The translations under genes were made by a program, and so were the position numbers. Positions 1 to 4,963 of a DNA stretch of 5,468 nucleotides are shown here, piece after piece. Below the pieces are notes generated by a model. That model was not told the DNA's origin and did no database searches. It saw only the letters and a program-made list of their open reading frames with translations. Source of the stretch: Desulfobulbaceae bacterium UBA5173 (GTDB lineage: Bacteria; Desulfobacterota; Desulfobulbia; Desulfobulbales; Desulfobulbaceae); assembly GCA_002413355.1 (NCBI GenBank), contig DHWV01000049.1, positions 1-5,468 of the forward strand. Direction: 5' to 3'. Within the stretch, counting starts at the first letter, position 1, and each line of letters opens with the position of its first letter.

Positions 1-124
1 CCAGCTTCACTTCATGAGGCGAAGCACTTGCAAGGCAGGCGGCGACAGGAAGACCGGAAGCGTCCGTAATTGCCATGATCCTGCTCCCTTTGCCCCGTTT
101 TGTCCACCCGACTGCATCGCCCCT
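1..124 (-). CDS. IS5-family transposase, orfB part (frameshift extension, partial at left edge)
   Basis: In the -1 frame after the A7 run, the minus strand reads RGDAVGWTKRGKGSRIMAIT, then GLPVAACLASASPHEVKL, ending at the window edge. This matches the usual continuation of IS5-family transposases after the IDGSF block: a Gly/Lys-rich TKRGKG stretch, an IMAI strand, then SASPHE. It has no plausible start codon of its own. It is therefore best read as the second half of one protein made by -1 frameshifting from orfA. The remaining DDE residues lie outside the window. Whether the fusion protein is active cannot be judged here. Confidence 0.75.
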
Positions 125-435
125 TTTTTTGCGGAAACAAAGCTACCGTCAATGAACGCCTCGCGAAGATCAATTCCGCCGCGCTCCTGCAAGTCTGCTG
201 CCAGCACCTCGATAATACGACGAAATACCCCTGCCTTCCTCCAGTGCTGGAATCGTCGGTGGCAGGTCTGGTACGGCGGATATCGGTCAGGCAAATCCTT
301 CCACGGCGCGCCGGTGCGCAGCACCCATAAAATCCCGTTCAGTACCTCGCGCGGATCACGTGGCTTGCGGCCACGGGTATCTTTCTTGCAAGCCGATTGC
401 GAAATGACCGGCTCAATTTTGGAGGCCGACCAAAA
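7..435 (-). CDS. IS5-family transposase, orfA part (DUF4096-like N-terminal domain plus first DDE Asp; probably frame-damaged at its N-terminus)
   Basis: This is the first half of a DDE transposase that binds IS ends and performs cut-and-paste transposition. The open frame runs from 435 to the TGA at 7-9. It carries the family hallmarks VLNGILWVLRTGAPWKDLP and, before the split, FIDGSFVSAKK, where the Asp of IDGS is the first catalytic acid of the DDE triad. The first ordinary start codon in this frame is GTG at 324-322. It is unlikely to be the true start, because conserved sequence (KIEPVIS and RGRKPRDPREVLNGILW) lies upstream of it in the same frame. Further upstream this frame meets a TGA at 438-436. 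An ATG at 467-465 opens the neighbouring frame and would join this one after a single -1 shift at the T run 432-435. After the A7 run at 124-130 the frame reads non-conserved residues and stops. Conserved sequence continues in the -1 frame (orfB). Confidence 0.85.
   Translation of the reverse strand, partial: FWSASKIEPVISQSACKKDTRGRKPRDPREVLNGILWVLRTGAPWKDLPDRYPPYQTCHRRFQHWRKAGVFRRIIEVLAADLQERGGIDLREAFIDGSFVSAKKGAMQSGGQNGAKGAGSWQLRTLPVFLSPPALQVLRLMK
124..130 (-). promoter_or_regulatory. A7 slippery heptamer, candidate programmed -1 frameshift site
   Basis: On the minus strand the orfA codons are GCA AAA AAA GGG, so the run reads A AAA AAA in zero frame, a classic X XXY YYZ slippery heptamer. 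A -1 slip changes the next codon from GGG to AGG and enters the frame encoding the rest of the conserved transposase. IS5 relatives of the two-ORF type are known to use this strategy. I did not identify a clear downstream stimulatory hairpin. Confidence 0.65.
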
Positions 436-487
436 TCACGCAAGATTTCCTTGACCGTTTTCAGCATATTATCGCCATACGGAACAC

Positions 488-505
488 AACTTATGCAAGA
501 GGTCT
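488..505 (-). repeat. Candidate terminal inverted repeat, one end only
   Basis: The minus strand from about 505 reads AGACCTCTTGCATAAG, similar to ends I recall for IS5-type elements. It lies about 38 bases before the candidate ATG at 467, a typical distance for an IS end. The partner repeat is off the window, so this rests on resemblance and position only. Confidence 0.4.
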
Positions 506-539
506 ATAATGCCAGCGAGAGGACTGCGAGCTTTGGCAG

Positions 540-574
540 AAAAAAAACAGGCCGCCCCATGAGGAGACGGCCTG
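540..574 (-). terminator. Rho-independent terminator of the cytochrome gene
   Basis: On the minus strand, 14 nt past the stop codon, a perfect 7-bp stem is formed by CAGGCCG (574-568) and CGGCCTG (554-548) around a 13-nt loop. It is followed directly by eight T residues (547-540). This is a textbook intrinsic terminator for the minus-strand gene ending at 588. It also insulates that gene from the insertion sequence beyond. Confidence 0.85.
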
Positions 575-587
575 AGAATGCAAAAGC

Positions 588-1307
588 TTACTGATGGGTT
601 GCAGGTTGAGGGGCTGCCTGTGCTTCAAGCACTTTTTTGAGCTTGCCCAGCTCTGCGATCTCGTCCGCTGTCAGTGGTTCAGGAGATGGACAGCGCTTGT
701 CCGTCTTTTGCAGAGCGGAGGTCAGCACTGCGGTGTTGATGCCGCCGGGGAATTGGATCGGCATGCAGCTATGGCCAGCCGAGCAGATCATATCTGCCTT
801 TGGTACCGCTTCCTGTTTATGGCAGGAGGCGCAGAAGCCAAACATGTTCTTCACAGGCTCAAAACCGCGCTGTTTGATCTTGCTACCTTCCGGGGAAACT
901 TCCAAAACAAAAAATTCCCAGTCGTTTGTTGTTGGATGCGCACCCTTCTCCCGCTTAATCATCACTTCGCCGGGAAAAAGCTGCACAACCGAGCCGACGG
1001 GATAGACACCGCCGTCTGCTGAGTTGGCAACCGCAAGCGTTCCTTCAAGATCGCCAAGCAGGTTATCAACATACATGTTGCGCACTTTGGTCATTTTATG
1101 CAGGCAGCGGAATGATGCTTCCGTCACGTCAACCTTCTTTGTTTCCGTAGCTGCAATCGGTGTTGCCGATCCGCCTTGCGGTGCGGCAATGTCCGCCGGA
1201 ACTGCCGCTGTCGGTTTGCCCCCGGCTTCAGCCAGAGAGCCGAATGCCGCATTGATACACAGGGACAGAACGCTGAACAGAACAACCTTCTTAGTGCTGA
1301 CACGCAT
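588..1307 (-). CDS. Exported mono-haem c-type cytochrome, cytochrome P460-like
   Basis: The 239-aa protein opens with a Sec-type signal peptide (RVSTKK n-region, hydrophobic stretch about 8-24, likely cleavage after AEA at 26-28), so it should be periplasmic. A low-complexity Ala/Pro/Gly linker (about 29-60) leads to a domain at about 60-165 resembling the cytochrome P460/c'-beta fold. That domain has YPVGSVVQLFPGEVMIKREKG, then DWEFFVLEVSPEG, and ends in the haem motif CASCH (C159, C162, H163). P460 proteins act on hydroxylamine or nitric oxide, and related ones only bind gases; the substrate cannot be read from this sequence. Lys118 and Lys121 are possible positions for a P460-type Lys-haem cross-link, unproven. 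Four further Cys (68, 175, 181, 206) surround the domain, and a tail rich in Ala and Gln ends the protein. The ATG has an excellent RBS (AAAGGAGG, 5-nt spacing). The gene has its own promoter and terminator, so it appears monocistronic. Confidence 0.8.
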   Translation of the reverse strand: MRVSTKKVVLFSVLSLCINAAFGSLAEAGGKPTAAVPADIAAPQGGSATPIAATETKKVDVTEASFRCLHKMTKVRNMYVDNLLGDLEGTLAVANSADGGVYPVGSVVQLFPGEVMIKREKGAHPTTNDWEFFVLEVSPEGSKIKQRGFEPVKNMFGFCASCHKQEAVPKADMICSAGHSCMPIQFPGGINTAVLTSALQKTDKRCPSPEPLTADEIAELGKLKKVLEAQAAPQPATHQ

Positions 1308-1312
1308 TTTTT

Positions 1313-1320
1313 CCTCCTTT
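1313..1320 (-). promoter_or_regulatory. Strong Shine-Dalgarno for the cytochrome gene
   Basis: AAAGGAGG on the minus strand lies 5 nt before the ATG at 1307. It fixes this start and suggests high translation, unlike the weak or absent sites of several neighbours. Confidence 0.8.
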
Positions 1321-1368
1321 TAAGATTGTGCGCAATCACCGGCAAACGATTTTGCAGGCAATTATTGA

Positions 1369-1398
1369 CTGATACCCCACAGTGTGGCGTTGTGTCAA
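1369..1398 (-). promoter_or_regulatory. Candidate sigma-70 promoter of the cytochrome gene with a dyad in its spacer
   Basis: A perfect -35 TTGACA (1398-1393) overlaps the folA stop codon. After 18 nt comes a -10-like TATCAG (1374-1369). The spacer contains the 11-bp dyad CCACA-C-TGTGG (1387-1377), a possible operator. Predicted transcription start is near 1362, giving a leader of about 55 nt. That leader contains two further short dyads: GCAAA-N4-TTTGC at 1342-1355 and ATTG-N4-CAAT at 1325-1336. Confidence 0.55.
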
Positions 1399-1907
1399 AT
1401 GCTTTGCACGGAAAAGGAAAGGTTGCGTCGCATCCGCCGCCATGTCTCAATCCGGTACGAAGGCGGCCCGCTGAACTGTTCCGTTTGCACAAGCTGAAAC
1501 GGCGGACTGTCAAAAGATGGAAAAAAGGCATCGCCGGGAAATGTCTGCTCCAGCCGGGAAAGGATCAGCGTGTCAGCCTGCGGCAGAGCAGTGCTGTAAA
1601 GCTGTTCGCCGCCGATGACGAAGAGCTTGGCCGCCTGCCTGCCCCGCGCGGCGGCAAGGCCTTCAGCCAGCGAATGCACAACCTCGCCGTTCTCCGCCTT
1701 GAAGTCCGCATCCCGTGTCACCACGATGTTGTGCCGCCCGGGCAGAGCGCAGCCAATGGAATCCCATGTTTTTCGGCCCATGAGCAGGCAATGGCCCCAC
1801 GTGGTTTCCCGGAAGCGGGCCTGTTCGCCCGGAATCTGCCACGGAATTCTGTTGCCGCTGCCGATGACTCCGTTGGCGGCCACAGCCGCGATCAGAATCA
1901 GCTCCAT
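1395..1907 (-). CDS. folA: Dihydrofolate reductase
   Basis: This 170-aa cytosolic enzyme reduces dihydrofolate to tetrahydrofolate with NADPH, regenerating the cofactor for thymidylate and purine synthesis. The sequence shows the DHFR order: LIAAVAANGVIGSGNRIPW at the N-terminus, IPGEQARF with Glu28 at the position of the catalytic acid (Asp27 in E. coli; Glu is also common in the family), MGRKTWDSIG (43-52) and LPGRHNIVVTR for NADPH binding, FVIGGEQLY (96-104), and GDAFFP (125-130). Length is typical, with a short extra tail after the last expected strand. The ATG lies only 2 nt after the recA stop codon and has no strong RBS (only a weak UAGG-like stretch in the recA end), so translation is probably coupled to recA. 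I see no terminator after its stop. The next gene's -35 element overlaps it. Confidence 0.95.
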   Translation of the reverse strand: MELILIAAVAANGVIGSGNRIPWQIPGEQARFRETTWGHCLLMGRKTWDSIGCALPGRHNIVVTRDADFKAENGEVVHSLAEGLAAARGRQAAKLFVIGGEQLYSTALPQADTLILSRLEQTFPGDAFFPSFDSPPFQLVQTEQFSGPPSYRIETWRRMRRNLSFSVQSI

Positions 1908-1909
1908 GC

Positions 1910-3013
1910 CTATTCGTAGAGGTCGCTGACCGGCCCGTCTTCAGGCATGAGATCATCCGTGTACTCCGTCGCTGAAGAAGACGATGAAGGCTCCGGCAGA
2001 GCGCAGAGTTGACGGACCTTTTGGTCGATTTCAAAAAGCATTTCAGGATGCTCCTTCAGGAAGGTTTTGGCATTCTCGCGGCCTTGGCCGATGCGTTCGT
2101 CGTTGTAGGCGTACCAAGCCCCGCTTTTGTCCACGATCTTGCGGTCAACGGCCAAGTCGAGCAAATCGCCGCTGCGGGAGATGCCCTCGCCGTAAATGAT
2201 GTCGAATTCAGCCTCCCTGAAGGGCGGAGCGACCTTGTTTTTCACCACTTTGATCTTGGTACGGTTGCCGATCACGTCCTGCCCGTCCTTGATTTGGGCC
2301 ATTCTGCGGATGTCCAAGCGCACTGAACTGTAGAATTTCAGAGCGTTGCCGCCGGTGGTGGTTTCCGGGTTGCCGAAGACGATGCCAATTTTCATGCGGA
2401 TTTGGTTGATGAAAATCAGCACAGTGTTGGTTTTCTGAATCACGCTGGTGAATTTGCGCAGAGCGTGCGACATCAGCCGGGCTTGGAGGCCCATGTGCTG
2501 ATCGCCAACATTGCCGTCGATTTCCGCTTTGGGCACCAAAGCAGCCACGGAGTCAATGACAATCACGTCCAGCCCGCCGCTGCGCATGAGAATTTCGCAT
2601 ATTTCCAACGCCTGCTCGCCAAAATCCGGCTGAGAGACGAGCAGGTTGTCCACATCCACGCCCAGCTTTTCGGCATACGTGGTGTCCAAGGCGTGCTCTG
2701 CGTCAATGAAAGCCGCGTTGCCGCCCATGCGCTGGGCTTCAGCGATGACATGCAGGGCCAGCGTGGTTTTGCCGCTTGATTCCGGGCCGTAGATTTCTGT
2801 GACGCGGCCGCGAGGCAGGCCGCCCACGCCCAAGGCCAAGTCAATGCCCAAGGTGCCGGTGGAAATGACCGGGATGTTCTGCCGCTCATGCTCGCCAAGG
2901 CGCATAATCGAGCCTTTGCCGAACTGCCGGTGAATCTGGGTGATGGCACTGTCAACGCTCTTGCTTCTGCCTTCTGCCAGCTTTTCCGCCTGTTTGTCCT
3001 GTGAAACAGCCAT
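1910..3013 (-). CDS. recA: Recombinase RecA
   Basis: RecA is the DNA-dependent ATPase that forms filaments on single-stranded DNA, drives strand exchange and triggers LexA self-cleavage. At 367 aa it is full length. Visible features are Walker A GPESSGKT (76-83), FIDAEHALD with the catalytic Glu106, Walker B VIVIDS (150-155), the L1 DNA-binding loop DQHMGLQARLMSH (171-183), and the L2 loop within FINQIRMKIGIVFGNPETTT (201-220) with Gln204. The KVVKNKVAPPF block and a C-terminal domain with GAWYAY follow. The tail has a Ser run (343-347) and is acidic, as in many RecAs. The ATG has a good RBS (GAGGAG, 6-nt spacing). It follows the small membrane-protein gene by 39 nt and is followed by folA after 2 nt. 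I recognised no LexA box immediately upstream. Confidence 0.98.
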   Translation of the reverse strand: MAVSQDKQAEKLAEGRSKSVDSAITQIHRQFGKGSIMRLGEHERQNIPVISTGTLGIDLALGVGGLPRGRVTEIYGPESSGKTTLALHVIAEAQRMGGNAAFIDAEHALDTTYAEKLGVDVDNLLVSQPDFGEQALEICEILMRSGGLDVIVIDSVAALVPKAEIDGNVGDQHMGLQARLMSHALRKFTSVIQKTNTVLIFINQIRMKIGIVFGNPETTTGGNALKFYSSVRLDIRRMAQIKDGQDVIGNRTKIKVVKNKVAPPFREAEFDIIYGEGISRSGDLLDLAVDRKIVDKSGAWYAYNDERIGQGRENAKTFLKEHPEMLFEIDQKVRQLCALPEPSSSSSATEYTDDLMPEDGPVSDLYE

Positions 3014-3019
3014 TGGTGT

Positions 3020-3025
3020 CTCCTC
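3020..3025 (-). promoter_or_regulatory. Shine-Dalgarno of recA
   Basis: GAGGAG on the minus strand lies 6 nt before the ATG at 3013. It supports this start over an upstream one in the short intergenic gap. Confidence 0.75.
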
Positions 3026-3052
3026 TGTTGTTCATTGGAAAGCAACTTGCCT

Positions 3053-3457
3053 TTATTGGCGCGAAGCCCTGCCTCGGCTCCGCACGCTCTCTTGAAACCA
3101 GTGTGGCAAATCAGGGTTGATCGACTGCCATAACACGCCATGATAGCTTGGCTTGCGCAGTTCCACGCCAATCAGCAACACGGTCAACGCGAAGGCGGCG
3201 GCAAACACTATCGGCCAGCTTGGTTTCCCTGTGAGGATTGCAGTGCTGGCAAGCAGCAGAAAAGCCGCCGCCCAAATCAGTTCGGGCAAGCGTGACATGC
3301 GGATGACATTACAAAACACAAAAAAATGCGCCAAAACAAAAAGCAGCAAAACAGCACCAAGCGCAGTGATTCCGCAACACACGGCGGCACTGATCAGGCC
3401 GACAGCAAGAACAGCGGCATCTGTTGTTGAGAACCTGAATCCTGGCTTAAAATCCAT
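3053..3457 (-). CDS. Small four-helix integral membrane protein of unknown function
   Basis: A 134-aa protein with about four hydrophobic segments (roughly 13-32, 33-50, 59-76, 81-99). Short polar turns carry FCNVIRMSRLPEL between helices 2 and 3. The soluble tail has the distinctive stretch RKPSYHGVLWQSINPDLPHW (101-120) and then a basic end (RSRGRASRQ). This tail resembles a conserved motif I recall from uncharacterised small membrane proteins in several phyla, but I cannot name a family or function. Its His, Tyr and Trp residues look conserved-motif-like rather than random. The ATG is 12 nt after the PAP2 stop and lacks a clear RBS, which suggests translational coupling. recA begins 39 nt downstream. 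The gene is likely co-transcribed with the PAP2 phosphatase and possibly recA. Clean reading frame and transmembrane composition make it a convincing real gene. Confidence 0.8.
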   Translation of the reverse strand: MDFKPGFRFSTTDAAVLAVGLISAAVCCGITALGAVLLLFVLAHFFVFCNVIRMSRLPELIWAAAFLLLASTAILTGKPSWPIVFAAAFALTVLLIGVELRKPSYHGVLWQSINPDLPHWFQESVRSRGRASRQ

Positions 3458-3469
3458 GGTGCCGTTTTG

Positions 3470-4033
3470 TCACCATCGTGCAGTCAGGGTTATGCCAAAC
3501 GAATCGTGGCTGGCGGCAGGTGTCACCGTCACTGTTTTTTTACTGAGCGGCTCTGTGAAATAGAAACTGCTGATTGTGCCGATCACCGCACCGGCAAGAA
3601 CATCTTCAACATAGTGTTTGTCAGAATCAACCCGTGTCCAGCCGGTGTATGCCGCGCCAAAATAGGCCGGAAGGCCCCATGTCAATCCGTACCGCTTATG
3701 GAGAAAAGCAGCGGCCTGAAAAGTGGTTGAAGTGTGGCCAGACGGAAATGAGTGATCATCCGAATCATCCGGGCGGTCTTTGTGTACCGTGTATTTCAAA
3801 CCCTGCGTAACAACCTGGTTTGCGAGAAAACCCTCAAAAAGCTGCCAACTACCTTCGCAATCATTCTTGTATACTGTTGCACCAAGTGCTGCCGCCGGTA
3901 TGATCCCAAGTAGAATATCACCAGAAGTTTCAACCGCATTGGAACCAGCGGACAGATTTGGAGAAAAAGTTTCAACTGCTGCAAGGAGCAGCATTGTTGC
4001 TGCAAGTCGGTTTGTCCTGCGATTCAGATTCAC
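3470..4033 (-). CDS. PAP2-family phosphatase, exported or membrane-associated (GTG start)
   Basis: This is a vanadium-haloperoxidase/PAP2-type acid phosphatase, a family that removes phosphate from lipid phosphates, polyprenyl diphosphates or small phosphoesters. All three signature motifs are present (187-aa numbering): K80-x6-RP (KYTVHKDRP), PSGH (97-100) with the His as general acid, and R134-x5-H140-x3-D144 (a TR replaces the usual SR) with the nucleophile His140. I choose the GTG at 4033 because AGGAG lies 7 nt upstream and the resulting N-terminus is a good signal sequence (NRRTNR, then LAATMLLLAA). A longer reading from a GTG at 4111 lacks an RBS. The core has moderately hydrophobic helices, and the C-terminal tail alternates polar and hydrophobic residues and ends in Trp (FGITLTARW). 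Substrate is unknown. It heads the cluster with the membrane protein and recA. Confidence 0.9.
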   Translation of the reverse strand: MNLNRRTNRLAATMLLLAAVETFSPNLSAGSNAVETSGDILLGIIPAAALGATVYKNDCEGSWQLFEGFLANQVVTQGLKYTVHKDRPDDSDDHSFPSGHTSTTFQAAAFLHKRYGLTWGLPAYFGAAYTGWTRVDSDKHYVEDVLAGAVIGTISSFYFTEPLSKKTVTVTPAASHDSFGITLTARW

Positions 4034-4040
4034 GGTTTTT

Positions 4041-4045
4041 CTCCT
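4041..4045 (-). promoter_or_regulatory. Shine-Dalgarno deciding the PAP2 GTG start
   Basis: AGGAG on the minus strand lies 7 nt before GTG at 4033-4031. It is the only convincing RBS near this N-terminus, so it favours the 187-aa product over the 213-aa reading. Confidence 0.7.
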
Positions 4046-4105
4046 GTACAATGATGGTCTGTCTATTGTTTTTTCTGCCGCGCTGCATACGACCTGAAGC
4101 AACAT

Positions 4106-4161
4106 CCGCACATGGATGAAAAAAAAATCCCATGTATATAATGCCAGACGGCTATGTGCGG
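4106..4161 (-). repeat. Overlapping inverted repeats with T9 tract between rlmB and the PAP2 gene
   Basis: On the minus strand an outer 8-bp perfect repeat, CCGCACAT (4161-4154) and ATGTGCGG (4113-4106), encloses a second imperfect dyad, CATGGGAT (about 4135-4128) and ATCCATG (4117-4111), around a T9 run (4127-4119). The right arms share ATG, so both stems cannot form fully at once. It lies just past the rlmB stop and upstream of the PAP2 start. It could be a weak terminator, attenuator or operator. It is not a standard terminator because the T-run sits in the loop. Confidence 0.45.
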
Positions 4162-4165
4162 ACGA

Positions 4166-4963
4166 TCAAACTTCATCCTTTCTTCGTATCACTTCAAACA
4201 TAATCAACGCTGCTGCCACCGAAGCATTGAGGGAGTTGAACTCACCCGGCATGGGAATGGTGACGAGATGATCGCAGTGTTTTCTCACCAGCGGACGGAT
4301 GCCTTTGCCCTCGCTGCCAATGACAATGCCGATTTTGCCGCTGAAGTCGGTCTGATAAATGGACTGCACTTCCGGTTCAGCCACGGCTCCGTAAATCCAG
4401 AAGCCATGCTCTTTAAGCTGCCGCAGGGCATCAGCAAGATTGACCACCCGGCTGATGCGCAGATGGGCGACCGCTCCGGCTGAAGTGCGGGCTACGGTGC
4501 CAGTCAAGGGCGCGCTGCGCTCGCTGGTGAGAACAACTGAACTGAAGCCCGCAGCCAAGGCGGAACGAAGAATGGAACCAAGATTGCGCGGATCTTGAAT
4601 AGAGTCCAGTAGCAGAATGCGTTCCGGCTTTGTCGCCAGCAGCTCCGGCAGCGGCAGGAGCTGAGCTTCGGTCTGGCGGGCGGCAATCCCTTGATGACGA
4701 CAGCCGCTGGGCAGTCCCATTTTGTCCGCTTCAACAAAGCGAATCTTCACTGTAGCAGCGCGGGCGGCATCAATGAGTTCTTGCAGTCGCGCTCCGGCTT
4801 TGCCCTTCTCGATCAGGATTTCACAGAGGCTGCGGGGATTGCTGGTCAGAGCCTCGCCCACCGCGTTGATACCCCAGAGCAGGCTGTCGTCAGCCTCTTC
4901 CTCGGATTTATGAAAAGGCTTTTTCCTGCCAGTGGCAGGAGATGGTTTCTGCTGTAATGTCAT
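4166..4963 (-). CDS. rlmB: 23S rRNA (guanosine-2'-O)-methyltransferase, RlmB/TrmH (SpoU) family
   Basis: This cytosolic SPOUT enzyme uses S-adenosylmethionine to 2'-O-methylate a guanosine in 23S rRNA (G2251 in E. coli for RlmB). The 265-aa protein starts with a basic, charged extension of about 25 residues, then an RNA-binding domain (about 28-105, opening LLWGINAVGEAL). The SPOUT domain follows with its three motifs: motif 1 DPRNLGSILRSA (124-135; Asn127 and Arg133), motif 2 IVIGSEGKGIRPLV (213-226; Glu218), and motif 3 IPMPGEFNSLNASVAAAL (236-253; the SLNASVA trefoil-knot segment). RlmB is favoured over other SpoU members because of the WGINAVGEAL start and length. Exact target is inferred. 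No RBS is visible upstream of ATG 4963, and no alternative start lies close by. The gene is divergent from ileS. Confidence 0.92.
   Translation of the reverse strand: MTLQQKPSPATGRKKPFHKSEEEADDSLLWGINAVGEALTSNPRSLCEILIEKGKAGARLQELIDAARAATVKIRFVEADKMGLPSGCRHQGIAARQTEAQLLPLPELLATKPERILLLDSIQDPRNLGSILRSALAAGFSSVVLTSERSAPLTGTVARTSAGAVAHLRISRVVNLADALRQLKEHGFWIYGAVAEPEVQSIYQTDFSGKIGIVIGSEGKGIRPLVRKHCDHLVTIPMPGEFNSLNASVAAALIMFEVIRRKDEV

Larger units (their letters stand above)
1..505 (-). mobile_element. IS5-superfamily insertion sequence, partial (5' end of the element; the rest lies left of the window)
   Basis: The minus strand encodes an IS5-type transposase in two frames (orfA and orfB), and the second frame runs off position 1, so only the 5' part of the element is present. 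I place the outer end at about 503-506. There the minus strand begins AGACCTCTTGCATAAG, which resembles the GACCT-TTGCA type of terminal repeat that I recall from IS5/IS427-like elements. The partner repeat is outside the window, so the exact end and any TA-type target duplication cannot be confirmed. The element sits 34 bases beyond the T-run of the cytochrome gene's terminator, so it probably did not disrupt that gene. IS5-superfamily assignment is firm. Subgroup and boundary are tentative. Confidence 0.8.

Noticed and set aside
7..324. A stand-alone 105-aa protein starting at GTG 324
   Set aside because: Conserved transposase sequence continues upstream in the same frame and downstream in the -1 frame, so this is a piece of a longer transposase.
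594..1022. Long plus-strand open frames opposite the cytochrome gene (also 637-1005)
   Set aside because: They are antisense to a gene with a signal peptide, haem motif, RBS and terminator, and their translations show no domain-like composition.
1369..1394. CCACA-TGTGG dyad as a folA terminator
   Set aside because: The stem is only 5 bp with a 1-nt centre and no T-run follows, so it cannot act as an intrinsic terminator.
1176..1919. 247-aa plus-strand frame opposite folA and the cytochrome promoter
   Set aside because: It is a shadow of the DHFR gene; the product is rich in Arg, Pro and His in the way antisense GC-rich frames are, with no recognisable motif.
2402..2779. Plus-strand frames inside recA (also 2009-2326) and a minus-strand frame 2563-3171
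   Set aside because: RecA in its own frame is complete and fully conserved, so these are alternative-frame readings.
4925..4939. Perfect hairpin CCTGCC-N3-GGCAGG at the start of rlmB
   Set aside because: It lies inside codons 9-13 of rlmB and is not followed by a T-run on the plus strand; probably coincidental.
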